Assembly (NCBI GenBank): GCA_031260085.1
Contig: JAIRKP010000067.1
Coordinates: 1 to 5,710, forward strand
Direction: 5' to 3'
Source of the DNA: Holosporales bacterium
GTDB lineage: Bacteria; Pseudomonadota; Alphaproteobacteria; RUG11792
DNA length: 5,710 nucleotides
A model generated the notes under the pieces. That model worked only from the letters and a program-made list of their open reading frames with translations, was not told the origin of the DNA and searched no databases. The first letter of the stretch is position 1, and each line of letters opens with the position of its first letter. The translations under genes were made by a program, and so were the position numbers. Of the stretch, positions 1-5,710 are shown in pieces.

Positions 1-257
1 TGTGTCGGTATGTGTGAGCTCCATCAGGTGGCTGAGTGTTATATCTCCAACTTGCAATGCTGTCCGAAACGTAGTTGCCAACTGCTCACGGATGTACTCC
101 CGCACAATTGTTCTGGCTGAGCGCCCAGCGTTGTTTCCTGTTATGACTCTGCCAACTCCCTTGCGTGTTCATCTTGGAGCTGCTCATACGCAACTATTTG
201 TGCCTCATGGCCCTGCCCAGGGAGTTTTGATAAGCTTTGTCTGTTCCGTAATATATT
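1..257 (-). pseudogene. Decayed, partial minus-strand protein gene of unknown function
   Basis: On the minus strand two overlapping open stretches read like one protein broken by a frameshift. One is open from 257 down to a TAA at 143-141 and includes EAQIVAYEQLQDEHARELA. The other is open from 168 (after a TGA at 171-169) to the window edge and includes GRSARTIVREYIREQLATTF followed by RTALQVGDITLSHLMELTHT. The change of frame would fall between 168 and 144. The charge and helix pattern looks like real protein, whereas the plus-strand reading of the same bases (2-277) is rich in Cys, Ser and Pro and looks like an antisense shadow. No ATG opens the first stretch and no ribosome site is visible. 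The first 60 bases are about 48% G+C, clearly above the operon to the right, which suggests a different origin such as a relic of transferred DNA. I do not recognise the family. The gene continues beyond position 1, so only part is seen. Confidence 0.4.
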
Positions 258-262
258 TCAAT

Positions 263-291
263 TTTACTTTATTATGATGCTGTTGTATAAT
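263..291 (+). promoter_or_regulatory. Sigma70-type promoter of the regulator-transporter operon
   Basis: A perfect -10 box TATAAT lies at 286-291. A -35-like TTTACT lies at 263-268, matching TTGACA at four of six positions, with an optimal 17-base spacer. Transcription would begin near 298, about 25 bases before the first ATG of the TetR-family gene. No other convincing promoter lies between the genes from 323 to 5497, so this one probably serves the whole operon. Repression by the TetR product is inferred from family habit; no strong operator palindrome is visible here. Confidence 0.6.
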
Positions 292-322
292 TTCACTCTA
301 GAATAGTTTTGCAGTTGTCTCA

Positions 323-832
323 ATGCCTCTCCTCTCACATCCGCTGGACTTAATGATGCTAGAAGCCGGGAAAGTTACTATTGCATCTAAATGCGTTAAT
401 GAGTTACCAATTCGCAATATTTGTTCAGAGGCTGATGTTAACTCTGGTATGTTTAATTATTACTTTTCGAGCAAAGAAAATTTCTACTTTAGTTTGATTG
501 AAAGTATCTACAATGAACTTTTTGCATATGTAGACGCTGTCTTTAATCTCAATGATAACGCAATTTTGCAATTGAAAAATTGTTTAGATAGAATGATAGA
601 GTTCACTGCCATTAAAGACAATTTAATGCTGTCTATTTATTATGACATTCTTTTATTGAATAAAAGCCTCATCGCTGGAATCAGTAAAATTTTCACTCAA
701 AAAAGTATGTTAATTGATCTCATAGAAAATTGTCGAAAAGAAGAGTACTTTACAAAAAACTTCCGCCATTGGATTATAGATATGATAACAAGCTTGAAAA
801 ACCTTCCCAGGCTTTTAAAAAAGAACGTCTAG
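323..832 (+). CDS. TetR/AcrR-family transcriptional regulator, CecR-like position, probably C-terminally frameshifted
   Basis: This is a predicted DNA-binding repressor of 169 residues. The N-terminal helix-turn-helix is clear: residues 12-60 hold LEAG, then ASKCVNELPIRNICSEADVN, then SGMFNYYFSSKENF, which follow the TetR pattern of LEAA, IRDIA..AGVS and F.YYF.SKE. The remainder is an alpha-helical ligand-binding region without recognisable motifs. TetR proteins are usually about 190-220 residues, so this one is short. It ends just after an A6 tract (817-822), and adding one A there would extend it with KKERLEISINGLV, which resembles a normal TetR C-terminal helix. The ATG at 323 was chosen because it follows the promoter and leaves the usual lead-in to the helix-turn-helix. 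ATGs at 353 and 356 are possible, and no start has a good ribosome site. It stands first in the operon, 42 bases before the adaptor gene, as cecR does before ybhG in E. coli. It probably represses its own operon (inference). Confidence 0.82.
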   Translation: MPLLSHPLDLMMLEAGKVTIASKCVNELPIRNICSEADVNSGMFNYYFSSKENFYFSLIESIYNELFAYVDAVFNLNDNAILQLKNCLDRMIEFTAIKDNLMLSIYYDILLLNKSLIAGISKIFTQKSMLIDLIENCRKEEYFTKNFRHWIIDMITSLKNLPRLLKKNV

Positions 833-857
833 AGATAAGTATTAATGGGTTGGTAAT

Positions 858-865
858 AAGGAGGG
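858..865 (+). promoter_or_regulatory. Ribosome binding site fixing the start of the adaptor gene
   Basis: AAGGAGGG at 858-865 is the strongest Shine-Dalgarno sequence in the window. The in-frame ATG at 866 directly abuts it and cannot be used. The ATG at 875 leaves about ten bases from GGAGG, which is acceptable. The adaptor therefore starts at 875 with MTKKFK rather than at 866. Confidence 0.75.
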
Positions 866-874
866 ATGTTTATT

Positions 875-1606
875 ATGACCAAGAAATTCAAAATCTTCCT
901 TGGACTTACACTTATTGCCGGAAGTATTCCCTTATACCAATATTTTAATTCAAGCAAAACATTTATGTATGCAGGAACTCTTGATATAACAAAAGTTATT
1001 ATTTCTTCCAAAGTTGCAACTGATATAATCTCTTTGCCCCCGGAGGAAGGGATGAGCATCAAAAAGGGTGACCTGATCTCAAAATTGAATGAAGAATCTT
1101 TTAAAATAGCTTCTAAACAAATAGATGCTGATTTTCAAAGATGTATAAAATTAAGCAAGGCTAAGGCTCTTCCTCAAGCAGAGTTCGACAAAGCCACGAG
1201 AGCTAAGGAAGAAAATGATCTGCATATTAAAGATTGCGAAATAAGATCTCCTATTGATGGAATAGTAATCGCAAAATTTAAAGAAGAAGGAGAATATATT
1301 ACTCCGGGCGCCCCTATAATATCTATTGCTAATCCTTATAATATTTGGGCCTACTTTTATGTTCCTTATGATATGATTCATAAACTCAAAATCGGAGATA
1401 AAGTTAAAGGAGTGTTACAAGAAGCTCCAGGAAAAGAGTATTATGGAGTTATTTCAAAAATTAATGAAGAAGCTGAATTTACGCCCAAAAACGTTCAAAC
1501 ACGAGAAGAGAGAACGCGTCTTGTTTTTGGTGTTAAAGTTCGCTTTGAAAACAAAGATTTAGAATTAAAAGCAGGCATGACCATGGAGACTTCGCTTGCA
1601 AACTAA
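875..1606 (+). CDS. ybhG: HlyD/YbhG-type membrane fusion (periplasmic adaptor) protein with short hairpin
   Basis: This is the adaptor subunit of the efflux pump, 243 residues from the ATG at 875. Residues 5-24 form a hydrophobic signal-anchor after a basic start. The two halves of the lipoyl-like domain lie at about 34-74 (ISSKVATDIISLPPEEGMSI, then KKGDLI) and 121-152 (CEIRSPIDGIVI, then GEYITPGAPIISI). A beta-barrel region follows, containing FTPKNVQTREER at 202-213, a stretch typical of YbhG and its relatives, and a closing AGMTMET. Between the lipoyl halves only about 45 residues (75-119) are left for the helical hairpin, against well over a hundred in many relatives; E. coli YbhG is about 330 residues. 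By family knowledge it anchors in the inner membrane and bridges to an outer-membrane channel, but none is encoded here. It overlaps the next gene by 11 bases. The family is secure; the exported substrate is unknown. Confidence 0.9.
   Translation: MTKKFKIFLGLTLIAGSIPLYQYFNSSKTFMYAGTLDITKVIISSKVATDIISLPPEEGMSIKKGDLISKLNEESFKIASKQIDADFQRCIKLSKAKALPQAEFDKATRAKEENDLHIKDCEIRSPIDGIVIAKFKEEGEYITPGAPIISIANPYNIWAYFYVPYDMIHKLKIGDKVKGVLQEAPGKEYYGVISKINEEAEFTPKNVQTREERTRLVFGVKVRFENKDLELKAGMTMETSLAN
1585..1598 (+). promoter_or_regulatory. Shine-Dalgarno plus TTG start of the first ABC ATPase
   Basis: GGAG at 1585-1588, seven bases before TTG at 1596-1598, supports a TTG start inside the end of the adaptor gene. 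The nearby ATG at 1606 is in another frame, and no ATG precedes the conserved N-terminal strand in the ATPase frame. Translation of the ATPase is thus probably coupled to that of the adaptor and may be tuned down by the weak start codon. Confidence 0.6.
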
Positions 1607-2360
1607 TGTTGGTATTTCTGTTGAAATTCGAAATTTGAAAAAAAGTTTTAATAAGGGGAAGATAAAAGCTCTTAACGGAATAACTCTTAATTTTACTGAA
1701 GGAATGCTACACGGAATTATAGGTCCGGCAGGCGCTGGGAAAACAACTTTACTTAGAATAATATTAACTCTTATGGAAAAAGATGAAGGAAATATTCAAT
1801 ATTATAGCGATGGGCAGGCTATAAATTTCAAAACAATTATGCCAAATGCAGCATATATGCCTGAGCAACAAAGCCTATATGCTGATCTCTCAATTGAAGA
1901 ACATCTAAAATTTTTTGCAAGTATGTATGGACTGGATCACAATACTTATATTGAAAGAACGCAAAATCTTCTTACAATGACTAAGCTTGAAAAATTTCTC
2001 AATAGACCAGCTGGGAAGTTGTCAGGAGGAATGTATAAAAAACTCGGATTGATGTGTGCTTTATTACGCTCACCCAAAATAATGTTTTTAGACGAACCAA
2101 CGAATGGAGTCGATCCAATCAGTCGTCGAGAATTCTGGGATATTCTTAATAATGCTACAAAAAATAATATAACTATCCTTATGACAACGGCATATATGGA
2201 TGAAGCGGAAAGATGTGAGCAGGTCCATCTCTTGGAGGATGGATATGTCTTAGGCAGCGGCGAACCGCGAGAACTTCTTTCTTCAGAATCTGTTGAAAAT
2301 TTTGACGAATTCTTCATAAAAAGAGCAGCATATCAAGTCAGACACAAAGTTTATGAGTGA
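1596..2360 (+). CDS. ybhF: ABC transporter ATPase, equivalent to the N-terminal half of YbhF
   Basis: This is a cytoplasmic nucleotide-binding subunit of 254 residues that powers the permease pair encoded downstream. Walker A is GPAGAGKT (43-50), the Q-loop lies near Gln90-Gln91, the signature is LSGGM (141-145), Walker B is IMFLDEP (161-167) and the D-loop region is NGVDP (169-173). The switch histidine is replaced: the segment reads TTAYMDEAE with Ala198 where active ABC ATPases have His. The first domain of E. coli YbhF also lacks this His as I recall it (STSYLDEAE), so this may be a family trait giving one weak site in a heterodimer. AGKLSGGM..KLGL and DPISRREFW match that domain closely. 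The protein ends shortly after NFDEFFI, so it lacks most of the linker that joins the two ATPase domains in YbhF. The start is TTG, and the gene overlaps the next ATPase gene by eight bases (ATGAGTGA). Confidence 0.92.
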   Translation: MQTNVGISVEIRNLKKSFNKGKIKALNGITLNFTEGMLHGIIGPAGAGKTTLLRIILTLMEKDEGNIQYYSDGQAINFKTIMPNAAYMPEQQSLYADLSIEEHLKFFASMYGLDHNTYIERTQNLLTMTKLEKFLNRPAGKLSGGMYKKLGLMCALLRSPKIMFLDEPTNGVDPISRREFWDILNNATKNNITILMTTAYMDEAERCEQVHLLEDGYVLGSGEPRELLSSESVENFDEFFIKRAAYQVRHKVYE

Positions 2361-3279
2361 AAATTTTATTGTTATTGTTAATCATTTAAGCGTCAAATTT
2401 GGAGAATTTTATGCTGTTAAAGATGTTAGTTTCTTTGTTAAGCCCGGAGAAATCTTTGGCTTTTTAGGAGCCAATGGCGCTGGTAAAACCACTACAATTA
2501 GAGTCTTATGCGGATTGCTTACTCCAACTTCTGGAGAAGTTATTATTGATTCTGAGCATTTTATTTCTGGAAAAGAGCATGAAATTAAACAAAAAGTCGG
2601 CTATATGTCGCAACGCTTTACTCTTTATGATGATTTATCAATTGATGAAAATTTGGATTTCACGGCTTCGCTGCGCCAGATTCCTTTTAATATTTATTCA
2701 GAAAGAAAGAAGAGACTTTTCGAATTTATAGGGTTCAATAAAAATCCCAAAATGATAGTTTCCGATTTACCAAGCGGTCAGAAACAAGAAATAGCTCTTG
2801 TAACTTCTATTTTGCATGATCCTAAAATTGTCTTTTTGGATGAACCGACGGCTGGAGTTGCTCCTGCTTCAAGAGTGAAATTTTGGGCTTTGGCTCAACA
2901 ATTAGCTCAATTAGGAAAGACAATTTTTGTCACAACGCATTATATGGACGAAGCTGAAAATTGTAACAGAATCGCCCTTATGAGAACAGGCGAGCTGATT
3001 GCTTTAGATACTCCTGAAAATTTAAAAAAGAATACATACCAAAATCAAATTTACTCTTTAACTCCTAAAGATAAAAAAAGTCAAGAAAATTTAACAGCAA
3101 GATCCAACGCATATTTTTCAATGTTCGAACCTTATGGGCAACATTATCATGCTATCTTTAAGAATACGATGAACGAGGCAGATGCTATAACAGAAATTTC
3201 AAATCTTTGTCACATCAAAAAAATCGAGCCGTCTTTGGAGGATGTTTTTGTAAAATTAGTTGAAGGAGCATCAAGATGA
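2353..3279 (+). CDS. ybhF: ABC transporter ATPase, equivalent to the C-terminal half of YbhF
   Basis: This is the second nucleotide-binding subunit, 308 residues. Walker A is GANGAGKT (39-46), the Q-loop has Gln87 in GYMSQRFTLYDDLS, Walker B is IVFLDEP (159-165) and the switch His196 is present in TTHYMDEAE. The signature is LPSGQ (139-143) instead of LSGGQ; E. coli YbhF has LPLGF here, so deviation is normal for the family. The D-loop region reads AGVAP (167-171), with Ala170 replacing the Asp of GVDP, which is unusual. A C-terminal extension of about 80 residues ends in EPSLEDVFVKL, the typical end of this ATPase type. No clear ribosome site precedes the ATG at 2353, so it probably depends on ribosomes ending the previous gene, which overlaps it by eight bases. 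Together with the preceding gene it forms the equivalent of the single double-domain YbhF (inference from order and motifs). Confidence 0.92.
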   Translation: MSENFIVIVNHLSVKFGEFYAVKDVSFFVKPGEIFGFLGANGAGKTTTIRVLCGLLTPTSGEVIIDSEHFISGKEHEIKQKVGYMSQRFTLYDDLSIDENLDFTASLRQIPFNIYSERKKRLFEFIGFNKNPKMIVSDLPSGQKQEIALVTSILHDPKIVFLDEPTAGVAPASRVKFWALAQQLAQLGKTIFVTTHYMDEAENCNRIALMRTGELIALDTPENLKKNTYQNQIYSLTPKDKKSQENLTARSNAYFSMFEPYGQHYHAIFKNTMNEADAITEISNLCHIKKIEPSLEDVFVKLVEGASR

Positions 3280-4394
3280 GCTTCAGCTTGGCTCGGTTTG
3301 ATGCAATCTTCAAAAAAGAATTCATGCATATTTTCAGAGATCCGTTTACGATCATGTTCTCTATGCTTCTTCCTCTTATTATTGTCATAATTTTAGGAAA
3401 CTCAGTTGAATTTAACTTAAATGAGATATCAACAGTAGTGGTTGACCACGATAAAACACCTGAATCACGAAAATTAATAGAAACATTTAGCAGCTCTAAT
3501 TATTTCAAAATATACTTAGAAGATTCACCTAAAAAAGCATTTGATGAAATTGTAAAAGAAAACGCAAAAGTTGAGTTATTTGTTCCATGTGGTTTTGGAA
3601 AAGATATAAGCGATGGGAAATCCCCAAAAGTGCAATTGCTTCTCGATGGCGCAGATAACTCATCCGTTGCCGCAATTATGAATTATATTGGAATGATTAG
3701 CTCACTTGCAGTTACAAAAATCGCTGGACATGAACGCCAAGAAACTCCGCTATTTAAAATTAAAGAAAGGTTTTTGTTTAATCCAGAACTGAATTCCAAG
3801 TGGTTTACGATTCCGGGGCTTGGGGCGGTTATTATCGCAATAGTGGCAATACTGCTAACAACTCTCACCATTTGCAGAGAATGGGAACAAGGCTCGATGG
3901 AGTTATTAATGTCATCTCCCGTGCAATCAAGCGAACTTATTCTTGGAAAGATTGCTCCATACGCTATTTTGAGTGGGGTGGGGTTTTTTATAGTTTACCT
4001 TGGAGCACGAATATTATTTAAAGTTCCAATGGTCGGCAGCCATATAATTTTATTTTCCGCGACCTTTTTGTTTATATTAAATTATTTGGGGATTGGTTTA
4101 TTTATATCTGTAACGACAAAATCACAACAATTGGCTATTCAAAAAGCTCTTATGGTTGGGCTTATGCCGACCGCTATGTTATCTGGATTCATTTTCCCAA
4201 TAGAATATATGCCGCCTGCTCTGAGATGTTTAACAACTATTTTCCCAGCGCGTTGGTATGTTGAAATTGCTAGAAATGCTTTTTTACAAGGAAGCTCTTT
4301 CGAAGATTTATCTTTTAATTTCACTATTCTTTTTGGACAATTAATTTTAATTGTAACAGTCGCAATTTTGAAATTTAAAAGGAGTTTGGGATGA
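3276..4394 (+). CDS. ybhS: ABC-2 type transporter permease, YbhS-like
   Basis: This is an inner-membrane subunit of 372 residues forming half of the export channel. It has the ABC-2 (ABC2_membrane_3) plan: a cytoplasmic start with KKEFMHIFRDP (13-23), a first membrane helix at about 24-41, and a large extracytoplasmic domain of about 130 residues. This ends in RFLFNPELNSKWFTIPG and is followed by five further helices at about 181-200, 227-247, 258-279, 289-309 and 347-366. After the second helix comes REWEQGSMELLMSSPV (201-216), the conserved acidic stretch of this family, and later LSGFIFPIEYMPP, another hallmark. It overlaps the second ATPase by ATGA, and its own ribosome site AAGGAG (3263-3268) lies seven bases before the ATG. 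Its partner is the next permease. I see nothing broken in it. The substrate is unknown; relatives export drugs or cations. Confidence 0.92.
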   Translation: MSFSLARFDAIFKKEFMHIFRDPFTIMFSMLLPLIIVIILGNSVEFNLNEISTVVVDHDKTPESRKLIETFSSSNYFKIYLEDSPKKAFDEIVKENAKVELFVPCGFGKDISDGKSPKVQLLLDGADNSSVAAIMNYIGMISSLAVTKIAGHERQETPLFKIKERFLFNPELNSKWFTIPGLGAVIIAIVAILLTTLTICREWEQGSMELLMSSPVQSSELILGKIAPYAILSGVGFFIVYLGARILFKVPMVGSHIILFSATFLFILNYLGIGLFISVTTKSQQLAIQKALMVGLMPTAMLSGFIFPIEYMPPALRCLTTIFPARWYVEIARNAFLQGSSFEDLSFNFTILFGQLILIVTVAILKFKRSLG

Positions 4395-5497
4395 TTTTAA
4401 GAGGATTTTTGAAAAAGGAGATTATTCAAACATTGCGCAATCCTATAATGGTTTTTGCTCTGCTGTTTATGCCCGTTGTTCAGGCATTTTTGCTCAGCTA
4501 TGCGATAACAAACGAACCTAAGAATATATCCATAGCGATTGATGCAAAACCAAACGATTATTTAATACACAGAATTTATGAACATGCCATATCTTCCGGA
4601 TGGTTTATCAAAACGCAATCTAATGATAACGAGCTTTTTAACGTAGTCAAAGCGATGAGAACAAACATAGCCCTCATAGCGCCTAAAGCTGGTTTTTCCA
4701 AAAGCATTATGAAGGGCGAAGATGCTAATATTCAAGTATTAATAGATGCATCAAATGTTATTAAAGCTCAATCTATTAGCGCATACATAAAATACATAGT
4801 GCACTCTGTTATAACAAATGAATTATCAAAAAATATAATAAAAGTAAATAATATAAAAGCGATAGATTTCAAGCCAAGGATTTTATTTAATCCGGAAATG
4901 GATACAAAAGTATTTATCGTTCCGTCTGTTATGGTCATAGTCGTTGCTATGACTATTTTAAGCTTAGTTTGCGTTTCAATCACAAAAGAAAAAGAAATGG
5001 GTACGATGGAAACTTTAATATCTGCTCCAATTCAAAAAAAGCATATTCTGTACGGGAAAATTCTCCCAGCGATTGTTGTTGCGTTTTTTAATTTTCTTTC
5101 AATATTAATGTTGGGATTATTGTTCTTTAATGTACCTCTGCGAGGAAGAATCGATATGTTAATCGAAGCTTTTTTTGTATTTTGTTTTGCAATGTCCGCA
5201 ATAGGGGTTTTCATATCTACATTTTGCAATAATCAACAACAAGCACTTCTCGCCATAATGATGACTCTTTTTATAACCATGATGCTCTCCGGGGGAATGG
5301 CGCCCGTTGAAACTATGCCTCCTTTACTAAAAGGAATAGCGTATGCAAACCCACTCACGCACTTCACATTTCTAGCAAGAAACATCATGTTAAAAGGCTG
5401 TAATGCAGTCTATTTCATCAAACACATATGGCCAATTCTCGCCTGCGGCGCTGTCTTCATGCTGATAGGCACAAAAAGATTAAAACAAACTCTTTGA
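4391..5497 (+). CDS. ybhR: ABC-2 type transporter permease, YbhR-like
   Basis: This is the second inner-membrane channel subunit, 368 residues, a paralogue of the preceding permease with the same plan. It has a cytoplasmic KKEIIQTLRNP (8-18), a first helix at about 19-38, and an extracytoplasmic domain ending in RILFNPEMDTKVFIVPS (163-179). A helix at about 179-198 is followed by the conserved acidic segment TKEKEMGTMETLISAPI (198-214) and then four more helices. These include the LSGGMAPVETMPP hallmark and NPLTHFTFLARNIMLKG near the end, which matches the family's NPL.HF....R.I.LKG pattern. The ATG overlaps the previous stop (ATGA) and has AAGGAG at 4379-4384, six bases upstream. It is the last gene of the operon. 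With the other permease it should make a heterodimer driven by the two ATPases. Confidence 0.92.
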   Translation: MILRGFLKKEIIQTLRNPIMVFALLFMPVVQAFLLSYAITNEPKNISIAIDAKPNDYLIHRIYEHAISSGWFIKTQSNDNELFNVVKAMRTNIALIAPKAGFSKSIMKGEDANIQVLIDASNVIKAQSISAYIKYIVHSVITNELSKNIIKVNNIKAIDFKPRILFNPEMDTKVFIVPSVMVIVVAMTILSLVCVSITKEKEMGTMETLISAPIQKKHILYGKILPAIVVAFFNFLSILMLGLLFFNVPLRGRIDMLIEAFFVFCFAMSAIGVFISTFCNNQQQALLAIMMTLFITMMLSGGMAPVETMPPLLKGIAYANPLTHFTFLARNIMLKGCNAVYFIKHIWPILACGAVFMLIGTKRLKQTL

Positions 5498-5530
5498 TTT
5501 TACGTCCCCCACAGTAACCTCGCCACTGAA

Positions 5531-5560
5531 TTGGCTTACAGGGCGCGAGTATGGTATAAT
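5531..5560 (+). promoter_or_regulatory. Candidate extended -10 promoter for the downstream gene
   Basis: TGGTATAAT at 5552-5560 is an extended -10 (TGnTATAAT). TTGGCT at 5531-5536 matches the -35 consensus at four of six positions with an 18-base spacer. Transcription would start near 5567, giving a leader of about 30 bases before the ATG at 5598. The -10 box lies inside the palindrome at 5541-5582, so part of its resemblance to consensus could be incidental to the repeat. Confidence 0.5.
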
Positions 5561-5582
5561 TTATAATACCATACTCGCGCCC
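5541..5582. repeat. Perfect 17-bp inverted repeat with 8-base loop (stem-loop)
   Basis: GGGCGCGAGTATGGTAT (5541-5557) and its exact reverse complement (5566-5582) flank the loop AATTTATA (5558-5565). In RNA read through from the operon this would fold into a very stable hairpin, 44 bases after the last permease stop. No run of T follows on either strand, so it is not a classic intrinsic terminator. It could still stall polymerase, protect the 3' end of the message, act as an operator, or be a dispersed palindromic element. Confidence 0.85.
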
Positions 5583-5597
5583 CGCGGTAACATACAG

Positions 5598-5710
5598 ATG
5601 CTTGTAGTTTGTGATGAATCTAATTCGAATTTAGCTCAGAGGATAGCTGATAATTTATGTATAGACTGTTTTATTATAAAGTTTAATCAATTTAAAAATT
5701 CGGAATATTA
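5598..5710 (+). CDS. prs: Probable ribose-phosphate pyrophosphokinase, N-terminal fragment
   Basis: Only the first 37 codons and two bases are in the window. The reading MLVVCDESNSNLAQRIADNL, then a hydrophobic strand, then KFNQFKNSEY follows the N-terminus of phosphoribosyl pyrophosphate synthetases. In those a short strand leads to G(N/S)SN..LA..IA..L and then RF.(D/N)GE. The normal enzyme makes PRPP from ribose 5-phosphate and ATP in the cytoplasm for nucleotide, His and Trp synthesis. No active-site motif is included, so the call rests on this short resemblance alone. The ATG at 5598 was chosen as the first start ahead of the conserved strand; no clear Shine-Dalgarno sequence precedes it. 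It lies 100 bases after the transporter operon and probably has its own promoter, so it is a neighbour rather than a partner. Confidence 0.5.
   Translation, partial: MLVVCDESNSNLAQRIADNLCIDCFIIKFNQFKNSEY

Noticed and set aside
2..277. Plus-strand open frame of 91 codons at the left edge
   Set aside because: Its composition is rich in Cys, Ser, Pro and Val without recognisable motifs, and it ends in an unlikely tail. The minus strand over the same bases reads more like a real protein.
271..291. Imperfect dyad ATTAT...ATAAT overlapping the -10 box as a TetR operator
   Set aside because: Only the outer five bases of each arm pair. This is expected by chance in AT-rich DNA around a TATAAT box.
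730..948. 72-codon open frame overlapping the end of the regulator and the start of the adaptor
   Set aside because: It has no ribosome site and covers the adaptor's Shine-Dalgarno and start. It is better explained as the shifted C-terminal frame of the regulator.
5562..5567. Second TATAAT box in the palindrome
   Set aside because: It has no -35 match at suitable spacing and no TG extension. The box at 5555-5560 is the better candidate.
5541..5582. Classic Rho-independent terminator
   Set aside because: The stem is long and G+C-rich at its base, but no T-run follows on either strand, so I list it as an inverted repeat instead.
1..5710. CRISPR array, tRNA or rRNA gene, insertion-sequence ends, or a new defence system
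   Set aside because: No regularly spaced repeats, cloverleaf-like sequences, transposase motifs or unexplained long frames were seen. The coding content is fully explained by a known type of ABC exporter operon.

Overview
The window is AT-rich (about one third G+C by eye). It holds one compact, co-directional drug-efflux operon on the + strand, bounded on the left by a short G+C-richer stretch of decayed coding sequence and on the right by a palindrome and the start of an unrelated housekeeping gene. A periplasmic adaptor (membrane fusion) subunit implies a Gram-negative cell. The low G+C, the overlapping genes and the signs of gene decay would fit a host-associated or reduced-genome bacterium, but the sequence alone does not fix the phylum.

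Layout. Positions 1-257 carry what looks like the remnant of a minus-strand protein gene, broken across reading frames. Positions 263-291 form a good sigma70-type promoter. It drives a TetR-family regulator (323-832), an HlyD/YbhG-type membrane fusion protein (875-1606), two ABC ATPases (1596-2360 and 2353-3279) and two ABC-2 permeases (3276-4394 and 4391-5497). From the fusion protein onward every gene overlaps the next by 4 to 11 bases, so the transporter is almost certainly made from one message with coupled translation. Positions 5541-5582 are a perfect 17-bp inverted repeat with an extended -10 box inside it. A partial gene resembling the N-terminus of ribose-phosphate pyrophosphokinase starts at 5598 and runs off the window.

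How it works together. The gene order is that of the Escherichia coli cecR-ybhG-ybhF-ybhS-ybhR operon: TetR repressor, adaptor, ATPase, permease, permease. The one difference is that the double-ATPase YbhF of E. coli is here two separate, overlapping genes. By family knowledge the two permeases form the inner-membrane channel, the two ATPases power it, the adaptor links it across the periplasm and the TetR protein represses the set. No outer-membrane TolC-like gene lies in the window.

This is a recognisable system rather than a new one. The points worth a second look are a likely frameshift in an A-tract near the 3' end of the regulator, unusual catalytic residues in both ATPases, the very short hairpin of the adaptor, and the promoter nested inside a perfect palindrome.
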